A DNA stretch of 52,304 nt from Planctomycetota bacterium. Lineage in GTDB: Bacteria > Planctomycetota > Planctomycetia > Pirellulales > Pirellulaceae. Of the stretch, positions 18,592 through 27,466 are shown piece by piece. The stretch is from the NCBI GenBank assembly GCA_026692865.1, contig JAPLNI010000034.1:1-52304 (forward strand), written 5' to 3'. Numbering within the stretch: position 1 is the stretch's first letter; every line of letters begins with the position of its first letter. The position numbers were made by a program, and so were the translations under genes. The notes under the pieces were generated by a model. It saw only the letters and a list, made by a program, of their open reading frames with translations. It was not told where the DNA came from and made no database searches.

Positions 18592-21500
18592 GGCAGGAAT
18601 ATGAACTCCTTAGTATTGATCAATGCATGGGAAAAATCAGCCCACACCTCGACCGGGACATCACTGGATTCACCTTCACTTCGACGACTAGAAAGGAAGT
18701 CCAAAGCGACTTTTGTTTCTCCGCTTGTTGGAAATCGCGTGAATGCCGCACGGTACATCTCTTCAATTCGAGAGTCATTAGATATCGGTCTTGCAACGAT
18801 ATGTTCAGCCCATTTCTGAGATTGCTGAACGACAAAAGGATCGTTCATCAAGATGAGTGCTTGAGCTGGTACGTTGGAGACGTTTCTGCGTCCCATTGAA
18901 CTGAATGGCGAAGGCGTATCGAAGGCGAGCATGAATGGCGATAGAAAGTTTCTGCGTACAGCAAGATAGATCGATCGTCTTCGAGCACCATCCAGCGGTC
19001 CGCTTTCTTTGGGGCGGCCGCGTCCATCCATAAAGGTTGTTAAATGGACAGGAATCGGTTCGCCAAACATCAAAGGATCGAGTTCTCCGGATACTTGAAG
19101 CAAGGCATCGCGAATCGCCTCGCCCTCAAGACGTTTCGGCGGGCGGTAATGCCAAAGCAGGTTCTTAGGATCACTCGCCAATCCGTCTGCATTCGCTTTA
19201 CTCGACATTTGATATGTCCGAGACAAAACAATGAAACGAATTATTCGCTTCAAACTTTGACCATCGGCCATAAATCGAATCGCAAGATAATCAAGCAATT
19301 CAGGATGAGTCGGTCGCTGGCCGAGCACACCAAAATCGTCCGTCGTGGGAACGATCCCACGCCCCATCAAATGGTGCCAAATTCGATTCACGATCACACG
19401 ATGGCTTAGAGGGTTCGATGGTGAATTGATCTGCCGAGCCAGCTCCAAACGACCACTTCCAGAAGGAATGTCCATCGATTTGTTGCCCACGATAGCGGTC
19501 AAAAAATGTCTGGGTTCTACCTTGCCTGGCTTAGATGAATTACCGCGAATTAAGATGTGTTCGTCTTCGCCTGATCCATCCAACATCGCCATCGCTGCAT
19601 TTGATTGAAGCATCAATTTACTCTGCAAAGTCCCTCGTTCTTTAGCCCACGAGTTCGCTAAATCATTTAACTTTTCCTTAGAAGCCGCGGTTGCGGATGC
19701 TTCCAATTGTTCGACAAGCGTCTCGTGCTCTTTCTCATAAGCAACCAATTGTTCGCGACTTTCTTTGGAAGCTCCTTGAACAATCAGCGAAACGTCTATC
19801 TGTTCACCGACCTCGGGAGTAAATTCCAGATGAAGCCGATGGCCGATGTAGCGTTGTAGTTTCAGCTCGATCCACTCATTGCTCGACTTAAAGGACTTGA
19901 TGGTCTCACCATGAAGGGGTCCTGCAATCAAACGATGCGAATCAACACAGGCGACAACATGGCCTGATCCTCGAACACGGCAAGCAACGGTCCCTTCACG
20001 GAGTTCGAACGTTGGGGTACGAAGAGTTCGACCGCTCCGAGGCAAAGTGGCGAGCCTATTTTTATCTTGGGTCCCTTTTTCAGATAGTGTTTCTAAACCA
20101 TTCCAAAATGGGTCGCTCGAAGCGCCGGCGCGGCTCGCAAATCGAATCACCGGGCCAGAATCGCTGACTTCAAGGTAAGGCTCCCCAAGAATTCTCGGTT
20201 TCGATCCAAAGATGTATCCATCTTGAAGATAATCCTGGGCACTAACCTTTGCATAATCAAAAACGATATGCTTCTTGGCTTGTTCAGATTCATTCGAAGC
20301 TCCAACCTTTGGTATTTGAATCTGCTTTTCAGAAAGTAAACCGTCTACCAACTTCTGATACTTTGCGTCTAACTCTCCTAGCTCTTTAGCAATGTGCTGA
20401 TTGCGTTCCAGCGACTCGAAGTTGACCTGCCGATAGTCGCTACTTTGCAAGAATCCTGCGAGCGAATAATAGTCCGCCGTCGAAATTGCATCGAACTTAT
20501 GATCATGACAACGAGCACATGCGACAGTGACTCCGAGAAAAGCTTTCGACATGACATCGATCATGTTATCAAACCGATCGGACTCGTCTTTACGAATGTC
20601 GACAGGGGAGTGGACCCACTCGCCAAGAAACCAAAATCCGGTTCCCAGAATCGATTCGTTGAAGCCCTTCTCAGGATGCAGTCTCGGTTTTTCGATTAAG
20701 TCTCCTGCGATATGCTCAGTAACAAACTGATCGTAAGGGACATCAGCGTTTAACGCTCGAATAACATAATCGCGATACTGATATGCGTTCGGTGCGTCAT
20801 TATCGAATTCGTGTCCACGCGATTCTGCATAACGCACCAAATCCAACCAATGACGTCCCCAACGTTCTCCAAATTGAGGCGACGCAAGCAACTCGTCGAC
20901 CATGTTCTCCATCGCCATTGGAGACACATCATCAAGGAATCGCGAGGACTGCTCGAGTGTAGGAGGTACTCCAACCAAGTCAAAGTACAAACGCCTCAGC
21001 AGTGCCGACTTCTCAGCATCCGGCGCTGGTGTGAGTTTGGCATCTTCAAGCCGAGCGAGAATAAAATGATCCAACTCGCTCCGCGGCCACGATTTGTTCG
21101 CGACCTCCGGTGCTTGGGAAGATTGCAACGGTTGCCATGCCCAATGATCGGCTTTTCTTTTTTCTAGATCAAATACGGGTGGTGCTAAGCCATCTCCGGA
21201 GCCCATCACCTCAGGCTCTTTTTCATCAGGCCATGGCGCATCCATTTCAACCCATCGCTCGAGCGTCTCAATGTCTTTCGCAGGCAGCTTTCCCTTAGGC
21301 GGCATCTCGTACGACTCATAACGCACCGAACTGATCAGCAAACTTTTATCGATGTCACCCGGCACAAGAGCCTCTCCCGACTCGCCACCTTTGAGCAGCG
21401 CGGCTCGACTATCGACACGAAGCCCCGCTTGCAATTTTTCTGCTTTCACGCTGTGACAAGAGTAGCAATGCTCAACCAGCAAAGGTCGAACGCTTTTTTC

Positions 21501-21620
21501 AAAGAACTCCAAATTTTCTTTTGTATTCGAAGAGTTTTCAGCCCTTGCTGGAAACACCACAGCAAGCGTGGCTAAGCAAGCAAGACTCAGTCGAATCCAG
21601 AAAGTGCCGATTTGAAACAT
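18588..21620 (-). CDS. PSCyt1 / DUF1549 / DUF1553 cytochrome-type protein
   Basis: This exported protein of 1010 residues has the typical planctomycete layout. After a signal (LACLATLAVVFPARA) comes a PSCyt1 haem-c-like domain with CYSCH and the later Met region YEMPPKGKL. A PSCyt2/DUF1549 domain follows (SWPRSELDHFILARLEDAKL, DLVGVPPTLE, FGERWGRHWLDLVRYAESRG, ACARCHDHKFDAIS). A middle beta-sandwich of about 300 residues carries the GSGHVVACVDSHRLIAGP segment, then the DUF1553 domain (SNPLSHRVIVNRIWHHLMGR, TTDDFGVLGQRPTHPELLDY, RRSIYLAVRRN, NVPAQALILMNDPFV). ATG at 21620 was chosen because AAAGG lies seven bases upstream. It is coupled to DUF1501, and electron transfer linked to extracytoplasmic catabolism is the usual guess. 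Confidence 0.95.
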   Translation of the reverse strand: MFQIGTFWIRLSLACLATLAVVFPARAENSSNTKENLEFFEKSVRPLLVEHCYSCHSVKAEKLQAGLRVDSRAALLKGGESGEALVPGDIDKSLLISSVRYESYEMPPKGKLPAKDIETLERWVEMDAPWPDEKEPEVMGSGDGLAPPVFDLEKRKADHWAWQPLQSSQAPEVANKSWPRSELDHFILARLEDAKLTPAPDAEKSALLRRLYFDLVGVPPTLEQSSRFLDDVSPMAMENMVDELLASPQFGERWGRHWLDLVRYAESRGHEFDNDAPNAYQYRDYVIRALNADVPYDQFVTEHIAGDLIEKPRLHPEKGFNESILGTGFWFLGEWVHSPVDIRKDESDRFDNMIDVMSKAFLGVTVACARCHDHKFDAISTADYYSLAGFLQSSDYRQVNFESLERNQHIAKELGELDAKYQKLVDGLLSEKQIQIPKVGASNESEQAKKHIVFDYAKVSAQDYLQDGYIFGSKPRILGEPYLEVSDSGPVIRFASRAGASSDPFWNGLETLSEKGTQDKNRLATLPRSGRTLRTPTFELREGTVACRVRGSGHVVACVDSHRLIAGPLHGETIKSFKSSNEWIELKLQRYIGHRLHLEFTPEVGEQIDVSLIVQGASKESREQLVAYEKEHETLVEQLEASATAASKEKLNDLANSWAKERGTLQSKLMLQSNAAMAMLDGSGEDEHILIRGNSSKPGKVEPRHFLTAIVGNKSMDIPSGSGRLELARQINSPSNPLSHRVIVNRIWHHLMGRGIVPTTDDFGVLGQRPTHPELLDYLAIRFMADGQSLKRIIRFIVLSRTYQMSSKANADGLASDPKNLLWHYRPPKRLEGEAIRDALLQVSGELDPLMFGEPIPVHLTTFMDGRGRPKESGPLDGARRRSIYLAVRRNFLSPFMLAFDTPSPFSSMGRRNVSNVPAQALILMNDPFVVQQSQKWAEHIVARPISNDSRIEEMYRAAFTRFPTSGETKVALDFLSSRRSEGESSDVPVEVWADFSHALINTKEFIFLP

Positions 21621-21711
21621 TTCGTAGCCTTTAAAGACTTGCGACAAAAAACATACAAGCTAAACAATGAATCATGATTATCGCTGGTAAAACTGACTTG
21701 TCGAGAACTGC

Positions 21712-22626
21712 TTACTTGCGCATTTCAAAGAGTTCTGTTGGATTGATTTTGAATTGCAGCATGTTAGCAGACTCGCGGCCGTTGTCGCCTCCTTTGCGTT
21801 GCATGGTTATGCGACCAATTCTCAAGCTACCAGATGGCGTAATCTGAACTTCGCCACTTCCAAAAAACGCGACAGCTTCTTTTGTTGAACAAAGCATCCA
21901 ACGCGGGTTCAATTCGATTTTCTTTGAAGAAGCTGGAGCGTTATCGGACGACTTGAGCGTAACCATGAACCAACCCGCCGCGTGCTCGCCATCGCCTTGA
22001 AATAGATCTGAGACAATCTTTTCGCGATTCTCGCGAAAGAAATCAACGACCGCTTGATGCTGAGATTTACTCAGCTCGTTCAAAAACATTCTACGAGAGT
22101 CACGTCCTGGTTCGGTTGGGGCAATCTCACCTACGAAAAGCTTCAATGCAGAGTGCACATCGCTCGGCATATTCCACATCTGGGCATAGGTCTTCAGCCA
22201 TCGCTTATCAATTTGATTAAACCCCTGTGGATTACTCACAAGCTTGATTGATATTCCTTCGACGCGTTCAGAGGAGTTCGTTTTAACTCGAACCTCGACA
22301 TCGGCTTTTTCGCCGTGTGGTTTGGCCGCTCTCACTTGCTGAATGTCGCTTATGCGAAAGTTCATGGCCTCTAGCCAACTGCGGGCATCGGAGTCCTTTT
22401 GCCAATTATTGAATTTGTCGCGAATCTCATCTTCATTCTGAAATCCCCCCGTAGCAGTCTGTGAGCCCAATCGCACCTCTTCCTCGCGCGACTTTGGACT
22501 TCTGTCTTTTTGCGATTGCGACTCTTGTGCAATCCCAATACTTGCGAGCAAGTGGATTAAGAAAGCCAAACCTATTGGCTTGGCCAGTGAAGATGCCAGT
22601 GGAGATGCAACTGTCAGCAATCTCAT
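21712..22626 (-). CDS. Exported protein of unknown function
   Basis: This 304-residue protein has a hydrophobic N-terminal segment (IGLAFLIHLLASIGIAQ, about residues 18-34). A charged linker (QSQKDRSPKSREEEVRLG) follows, then two alpha/beta-looking parts without motifs I can assign. The C-terminal part (KIELNPRWMLCSTKEAVAFF, ITPSGSLRIGRITMQRKGGD, MLQFKINPTELFEM) has the look of a beta-rich domain. It starts at ATG with AGG six bases upstream. It lies 91 bases upstream of the PSCyt1 gene on the same strand and could be the first gene of that operon. Confidence 0.75.
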   Translation of the reverse strand: MRLLTVASPLASSLAKPIGLAFLIHLLASIGIAQESQSQKDRSPKSREEEVRLGSQTATGGFQNEDEIRDKFNNWQKDSDARSWLEAMNFRISDIQQVRAAKPHGEKADVEVRVKTNSSERVEGISIKLVSNPQGFNQIDKRWLKTYAQMWNMPSDVHSALKLFVGEIAPTEPGRDSRRMFLNELSKSQHQAVVDFFRENREKIVSDLFQGDGEHAAGWFMVTLKSSDNAPASSKKIELNPRWMLCSTKEAVAFFGSGEVQITPSGSLRIGRITMQRKGGDNGRESANMLQFKINPTELFEMRK

Positions 22627-23122
22627 TGGTGACCTAATTGAATGGAAGCAGTAACAACCGTCTCGGTGAGCATGAACGCTAATTATAGCTCATACGCCAG
22701 GAACACTGACGATATTAAGCGAGCAACTTTTAGTGCTCCCCAAAAAAACGATTGCCTAGACACCGTTCCCCAAAAGTCAATCGATATAGCTATGTAGCTT
22801 TACTCTACTGCTGAAAGCGAGCGGAAAGACTCGATCCGTAATCCGTCTTAAGTGCTCTTTAATGGTGAACACTGAGTCGTATTATGAACGGATGTAATTG
22901 GGTTCGGCCGGTTTCCCTGTCGATTTTCTTTACTAAAGTGACGTGCCCCCTTTGAAACCTGAATTTTGCTTGACTAGACTCGCCATGATAGCTAACTTAG
23001 GTGAGATTAGTGGACATAGCAGTGTTTTCTCGCGAGACGCGTGTGAGTTTTCGTGGTCATGTCGAGATTTATGCAGGTCCTTAGTTTTACTAATTAGATT
23101 CCATCCCGTTGGAGTAGATGTA
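22627..23122. other. Divergent intergenic region
   Basis: About 500 bases separate the minus-strand gene ending its 5' end at 22626 from the PEP-CTERM gene. No gene, tRNA or recognised riboswitch is visible. An open frame extends upstream of the PEP-CTERM start to 22943, but it lacks coding character. Promoters for both operons should lie here; none is clear enough to place. Confidence 0.4.
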
Positions 23123-23788
23123 GTGATAATGTTCAGTAGCAAGATAAAGAGGTTCGGACGCGGCCTGATGAGTTGTGGGCTGGTTTTCTGTTCAGCCATT
23201 TTCGCCGCATCGCCGGCACGAGCTGCGTTTCACGTTTGGAATCTGCAGGAGCTATACTCGGATAGCACCGGGACTTTACAGTTCGTTGAATTGTTCACTA
23301 ACAGCAACACTCAAACTAATTTTACTGTGCCCAGGCAAATCGCGGTCTCAAACGTCGGCGGCACACTGACGAACACTTTTACCATGCCAACGAGCACCCT
23401 TGCTGCAACTCTTAACAAAACGCTTTTATTTGGTACTGCAGGCCTCGCGGCGGCTGGCGGTCCAACACCGGACTACATCATACCGAACAACTTTTTGTTC
23501 ACTGGCGGCGGTTCGATCAACTTTTTTGGAGCTAACGACGGCACATATACAGCTTTGCCAACCGACGGCACTCAGTCTCGAGCGTGGCCGTTTACTGGAT
23601 CGACTACTGGAACGAATCCGGTGGCAAGCATCAACAACGCAGTGAATAGCCCGACGAACTTCGCCGGACAAACAGGAACCGTGGGCGTACCGGAGCCTTC
23701 TTCCGTAATCTTAGTTTCGCTCGCGTTGGGAACCTTCTATTCGTTTTCGCGAAGACGGAACACACAAAGAGCCGCTGGTCCGATCTAG
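23123..23788 (+). CDS. PEP-CTERM sorted surface protein
   Basis: This exported protein of about 220 residues has a signal peptide (LMSCGLVFCSAIFAASPARA) and a C-terminal PEP-CTERM tripartite signal: GVPEPSS, then a hydrophobic stretch VILVSLALGTFYSF, then SRRR. Proteins of this type are recognised by an exosortase and placed in the envelope or exopolysaccharide. The mature part is rich in N, T, G and F (VWNLQELYSDSTGTLQFVEL, SGGG-like loops), as in small adhesin or coat proteins. GTG at 23123 is eight bases after GGAG (23111-23114); the ATG at 23129 is the alternative. It lies 96 bases upstream of the redoxin gene, same strand. Confidence 0.87.
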   Translation: MIMFSSKIKRFGRGLMSCGLVFCSAIFAASPARAAFHVWNLQELYSDSTGTLQFVELFTNSNTQTNFTVPRQIAVSNVGGTLTNTFTMPTSTLAATLNKTLLFGTAGLAAAGGPTPDYIIPNNFLFTGGGSINFFGANDGTYTALPTDGTQSRAWPFTGSTTGTNPVASINNAVNSPTNFAGQTGTVGVPEPSSVILVSLALGTFYSFSRRRNTQRAAGPI

Positions 23789-23884
23789 AAAACTTCCATC
23801 GGATCTTGATTTGGCTATGCGAATGCGACCACGAAATGAGAGCAATCTTGATGAAGTTTTGCTCTTAAGCTGCAACGGGTCCGC

Positions 23885-24478
23885 ATGATGATTTTCACTC
23901 GGTCCTTTGTTGTTGCTGCCGCTCTTTGCGGTTTTGTTGGCTGTGCTCAGGATGACGATAAGCGATTGGACCCGCAAGTGATCCAACTACTTGACCTCGA
24001 GGGAATGAAGTTTGATCTGTGGCAGAAACCTAGCACGGCTACAGTTGTCCTGTTCGCCCGATCCGATTGTCCGATCTCCAACCGATATGCCCCGGAGATT
24101 CGTCGCCTCTATGAAGCGTACCATTCTCGCGGAGTTGAGTTTTATCTGGTTTACGTGGACCCACGCGAGGAACCAGATGCCATTCGGAAGCATTTACAAG
24201 AGTATGGTTACCCGTGCCCAGGACTGCGTGACCCGAAACATACCTTGGTGGCGCATTGCGGTGCCAAGACCACACCCGAAGCCGTCGTGTTTGGCCGGAA
24301 TCGCGGCATGACTTACCGTGGCCGCGTGAATGACCTTTACGTGGATTTCGGCCAGGCTAGGACTGAACCGACAACCTATGACTTAGCGGATGCGATAGAA
24401 TCAACCGTTTCGGGGCGGAGTGTCACGAACCCGCGCACCAAGGCAATTGGGTGCTTGATCGAGGATTTAAAGGACTGA
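23885..24478 (+). CDS. Redoxin-type thioredoxin-fold lipoprotein
   Basis: This 197-residue protein has a lipoprotein-type signal ending at Cys20 (AAALCGFVGC). The thioredoxin-like domain carries a DCPISNRYAPEI active-site motif, where the usual C-x-x-C second Cys is Ser, as in the one-Cys redoxins often found next to cytochrome-c/TPR proteins. Further conserved parts are VEFYLVYVDPRE, HTLVAHCGAKTTPEAVVFG (cis-Pro region) and GMTYRGRVNDLYVDFGQ. It lies 41 bases upstream of the cytochrome/TPR gene, and an alternative GTG start of that gene would overlap it. Joint action in extracytoplasmic redox chemistry is inferred. Confidence 0.9.
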   Translation: MMIFTRSFVVAAALCGFVGCAQDDDKRLDPQVIQLLDLEGMKFDLWQKPSTATVVLFARSDCPISNRYAPEIRRLYEAYHSRGVEFYLVYVDPREEPDAIRKHLQEYGYPCPGLRDPKHTLVAHCGAKTTPEAVVFGRNRGMTYRGRVNDLYVDFGQARTEPTTYDLADAIESTVSGRSVTNPRTKAIGCLIEDLKD

Positions 24479-24519
24479 ATGTTGGTCGCAAAGGCACGCG
24501 ATGGATATGGTTTCTAGAA

Positions 24520-26811
24520 ATGCATGATCAACGACACGGAATATTACGAGGGGTGGTTGTCGGACTAATCAGCGGGATATTGGTCACGATGACGGTCGCT
24601 TCAATTTTGTATCTCTATCGGCCCGTAAAGTCCCAATCGCGATCGGATCCCGTCACTTTTTCTAGCGATATCGCGCCGATTATTTTCGCGAAATGCTCCG
24701 GTTGTCACTGTCCGAATCAGTCAGCTCCCTTCAGTCTCCTTACCTACGATGACGTCCGAAGCCGCGCGCGGCAAATTGTAGAAGTGACTCAAAGTGGGTT
24801 CATGCCGCCTTGGCTTCCAGAGGAAGGGCATGGTGATTTTCTCGCGGCCCGACGGCTTACAGAAAGCGAACGACAAATGCTCAAGCAGTGGGTTGAGCAG
24901 GGAACGCCTTGCGGCGATCCAGTGGGCATCCCGCCAGCGCCAGAATTGGTCGATAGCTGGGAAAAAATGCCTCCGGATTTGGTGATTGAAACTCCCGGCT
25001 ACAAGCTATCGAGCCAGGAACGTGACGTATTCCGAAATTTCGTCTTATCTGTCCCTATTGACGGACCGCGTTGGGTAGAGTCGATCGAGATTCGACCGTT
25101 TAATCCGCGCGTGACGCATCATGCAAGACTCGGTGTGGACAGTTCCAACGAGTCAACTCGTCGTGACGCGGAAGATGCCGATCCAGGTTATGAAGGCATG
25201 GCTTGGGGACAGGATCCCGATGGACAACTTGTCATTTGGGCGCCTGGAATGGCCGCAAATCCCGTCACACCGGGAGTTGCGTGGCGATTGCACCCGCAAA
25301 CGACGCTTGTCTTGCACACGCACATGCAGCCCACAGGCAAAACCGAGGAAGTCAAGTTTCGAGTTGGCATTCGCTTCGCAAAGGCGCCACCAGAACAGTA
25401 CCCTGCGGTGTTGCGGATCGGGAGTTGCGATATCGACATCCCGGCAGGTACTCGTCGCCACGTGATTGAGGACCAATATACGATCCCAATCGACATTGAC
25501 CTACACTCGATTTTCCCTCATGCCCATTCACTATGTCGCGAGATAGAAGTAGTCGCATTGCGATCGGATGGTTCGCGTGAGTTATTGATTTCGATCAAGA
25601 ACTTCGACGAAAACTGGCACGATGCGTACCGCTATCGCAAACCCATAAGGCTGCCGCAATCAACGCGATTGCATTCGCGGTTCGTCTACGACAACTCCAA
25701 CGAGAATGTTCGCAATCGAAATCGCCCGGCCCGTCGTGTCGTCTACGGTTCCAACTCCAACGACGAGATGGCAGACGTCTATCTTCAAGTAACGGCGGCT
25801 CACCCGGACCAGCGAGCCGTGCTCATGGAAGACTATAAACGGTACCAATTACAATCCCAAGTTGTTGGATATCGCCGATCGCTCGAACTCTATCCGGACA
25901 ATCCTTGGAGCCAGGAAGGATTGGCAACCGCCTACATTTTTCGAGGAGAAACCGATAAAGCGATTTCAATTCTCGAGCAGCGATTAAAGTCCTGGCCGCG
26001 AGCGGTGTTTCCCGTTGTAAGTCTCGGAATGGCCCTCTTGGCCAGTGGCGATGCGGAGCGGGCGGAAGAGCAGTTTCGGCAAGCAACCCTCACGGACGGG
26101 AAGTACTCATTGGCTTGGTTTGGACTTGCTAAGGCTCTTGCCTCGCAGAAAAAAACGGAGCGTGCCGAACAAATGTTTCGCCGAGCAGTCGAATTGACAC
26201 CGCGTGGGACGGATGCGCGCTTAGCCTTAGCCGACCTATTGATTCAACGCGGTGCATTGGACGAGGCCAAGGAGATCTGTTCCGCAGCGCTCGACGACTC
26301 GCCCGACATGGCTAACGTCAACTTGAAACTAGCCGAGATCAGTGCCAAACAAAAACGCTACGATGAATGCCTCAAGTATTGCCAAGAAGCGCGGCGACTG
26401 GCGCCTTACACCCATCCAGCCAAGGTTCTGCTGGCGGTCTTCTGTTTTGCCAATGGCGAGAATGAGTACGGGAAAAAGCTATTGCGTGAGGCTCGCGAGG
26501 AATCGCCGGACCATCCGATTCCCGAATTGATGCTGGGACAACTCGCCCGCCAAGAACAGAAAAGCCAAGAAGCGCTCGAGCACTTCAACCTTGCCGCCGC
26601 GCTTCTTATTCCCAACAATTGGCCGCAAAGCCACCAGCAGCGTTTCCGGGTGCTACTTCAAACAGAGCGATTTCAATTAGCACAGCAGCTTCAAGACATC
26701 GATCTTGCCCTTGATTCACTCGACATATGGCGCAGGTATGAACCGGCAAACCTCAAGTTACAGGAAATATACCGAAATTTGAAGGCTGAAAAAGCTGGAC
26801 CCACCAAGTAA
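24520..26811 (+). CDS. Haem-c / copper-monooxygenase-like / TPR membrane protein
   Basis: From ATG at 24520 the protein has 763 residues; GTG at 24451 with AAGG upstream is a possible earlier start. It has one membrane anchor (LRGVVVGLISGILVTMTVAS). A cytochrome-c-like domain contains CSGCH (haem attachment) and GFMPPW (Met ligand region). Then follows a fold of two sandwiches like peptidylglycine monooxygenases, with the His sets THHARLG, LHTHMQPTGK and FPHAHSLC that bind copper in that family. At least eight TPR-like helices occupy about the last 310 residues (WSQEGLATAYIFRGETDKAI, RAEEQFRQATL, RAEQMFRRAVEL). The domain order is known from planctomycete and acidobacterial genomes. The substrate is unknown; the copper ligands appear intact. 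Confidence 0.88.
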   Translation: MHDQRHGILRGVVVGLISGILVTMTVASILYLYRPVKSQSRSDPVTFSSDIAPIIFAKCSGCHCPNQSAPFSLLTYDDVRSRARQIVEVTQSGFMPPWLPEEGHGDFLAARRLTESERQMLKQWVEQGTPCGDPVGIPPAPELVDSWEKMPPDLVIETPGYKLSSQERDVFRNFVLSVPIDGPRWVESIEIRPFNPRVTHHARLGVDSSNESTRRDAEDADPGYEGMAWGQDPDGQLVIWAPGMAANPVTPGVAWRLHPQTTLVLHTHMQPTGKTEEVKFRVGIRFAKAPPEQYPAVLRIGSCDIDIPAGTRRHVIEDQYTIPIDIDLHSIFPHAHSLCREIEVVALRSDGSRELLISIKNFDENWHDAYRYRKPIRLPQSTRLHSRFVYDNSNENVRNRNRPARRVVYGSNSNDEMADVYLQVTAAHPDQRAVLMEDYKRYQLQSQVVGYRRSLELYPDNPWSQEGLATAYIFRGETDKAISILEQRLKSWPRAVFPVVSLGMALLASGDAERAEEQFRQATLTDGKYSLAWFGLAKALASQKKTERAEQMFRRAVELTPRGTDARLALADLLIQRGALDEAKEICSAALDDSPDMANVNLKLAEISAKQKRYDECLKYCQEARRLAPYTHPAKVLLAVFCFANGENEYGKKLLREAREESPDHPIPELMLGQLARQEQKSQEALEHFNLAAALLIPNNWPQSHQQRFRVLLQTERFQLAQQLQDIDLALDSLDIWRRYEPANLKLQEIYRNLKAEKAGPTK

Positions 26812-26886
26812 AGCACGCGACTGGAACATTCTCAAAAAAAAGATGGGTTAGTTGCGAGCAACAGAAACTTTCGTTCTATTTAATAT

Positions 26887-26917
26887 GCCCTTTTTTCCAT
26901 AAAAGTCGAAAAAGGGC
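26887..26917 (+). terminator. Hairpin after the cytochrome/TPR gene
   Basis: GCCCTTTTTTC and GAAAAAGGGC form an inverted repeat of about ten bp separated by about ten bases, followed by TTTC. It lies 75 bases after the stop codon at 26811 and would serve transcripts from the left. The T tract after the stem is short, so strength is uncertain. Confidence 0.55.
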
Positions 26918-27044
26918 TTTCACATATGGCGTAAGACGAACGCCGGTAGAGTCAGAATGACGAATGCTTGGCTAGCCCTAGAACTTACGAGGCGATGACT
27001 TTCGAAGGTGGCCGGTAAACTCAGGGCAAACGCGTGGATATCAC

Positions 27045-27125
27045 ACGGGGATACACAAATTTCTGAGGTCCTCAACTTCGTTATCTAACTTTTTCGTTAT
27101 CTAACTTTTTGTGAGTGTCCCCGTT
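27045..27125. repeat. GGGGACAC-type dispersed repeat, copy 2
   Basis: ACACGGGGATACACAAATTTCT, then GGTCCTCAACTTCGTTATCTAACTTTTT, match the block at 2235-2290. TTCGTTATCTAACTTTTT is duplicated in tandem here. The block ends with GTGAGTGTCCCCGTT, the inverted form of GGGGACAC, so the whole is palindromic at its edges. It forms the last codons of the reading frame of the broken MazF gene. Confidence 0.65.
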
Positions 27126-27466
27126 GCTCGTTCCAAGCCCATCCACCGTTTTACCGAATCTTCAACTGCCTCAAGCTCGAACTGCTTTAGAATTCCGAGC
27201 CTTCGAATAAGTTTTATGCTGGGGATTGTCAGGATGTTTTGGGTGTCGAAAGCGCCAACCCTCAAGAAAGACAACGACACAACAACTTCGAATCGCGATT
27301 AACGAGTGCTCGTCGTATGTGGAATCAATGTTATTAAGACTCGATCATTGGCTTCGTCGCATGGAATGCTCAACACTAAGCATGGACGAATCTTCGCCAC
27401 CATTCCAAGATCGACTAACCATACTTCACCCCTTACTGCCGCCGGTGTCATTGGTTTCCTCGGCAT
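27101..27466 (-). pseudogene. MazF/PemK-type toxin broken by one in-frame stop
   Basis: The minus strand encodes VRGEVWLVDLGMVAKIRPCL and VLSIPCDEANDRVLITLIPH, the N-terminal half of a MazF endoribonuclease (G-E-[IV]-W start, K-x-R-P-x-x-[IV] motif). After HTTSTR comes TAA at 27299-27301, where the family normally has Gly. The same frame continues at once with SRFEVVVSLSFLRVGAFDTQ, NILTIPSIKLIRRLGILKQF and ELEAVEDSVKRWMGL, the normal second half including the R-x-G-x-L-x-x-x-x-L-x-x-V end. So one nonsense codon breaks an otherwise complete gene. The last eight codons or so come from the GGGGACAC repeat. It overlaps the upstream partner gene by 41 bases from the ATG at 27466. Confidence 0.88.

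Noticed and set aside
21712-22626. Idea that the exported protein contains a restriction-endonuclease-like (R.Pab1-type) domain
   Set aside because: Only a vague resemblance of the C-terminal beta-rich part; the protein is exported and no catalytic pattern could be matched.
22943-23122. Longer N-terminus for the PEP-CTERM protein
   Set aside because: The added residues would put 60 non-hydrophobic residues before the signal peptide; GGAG at 23111 supports the start at 23123.
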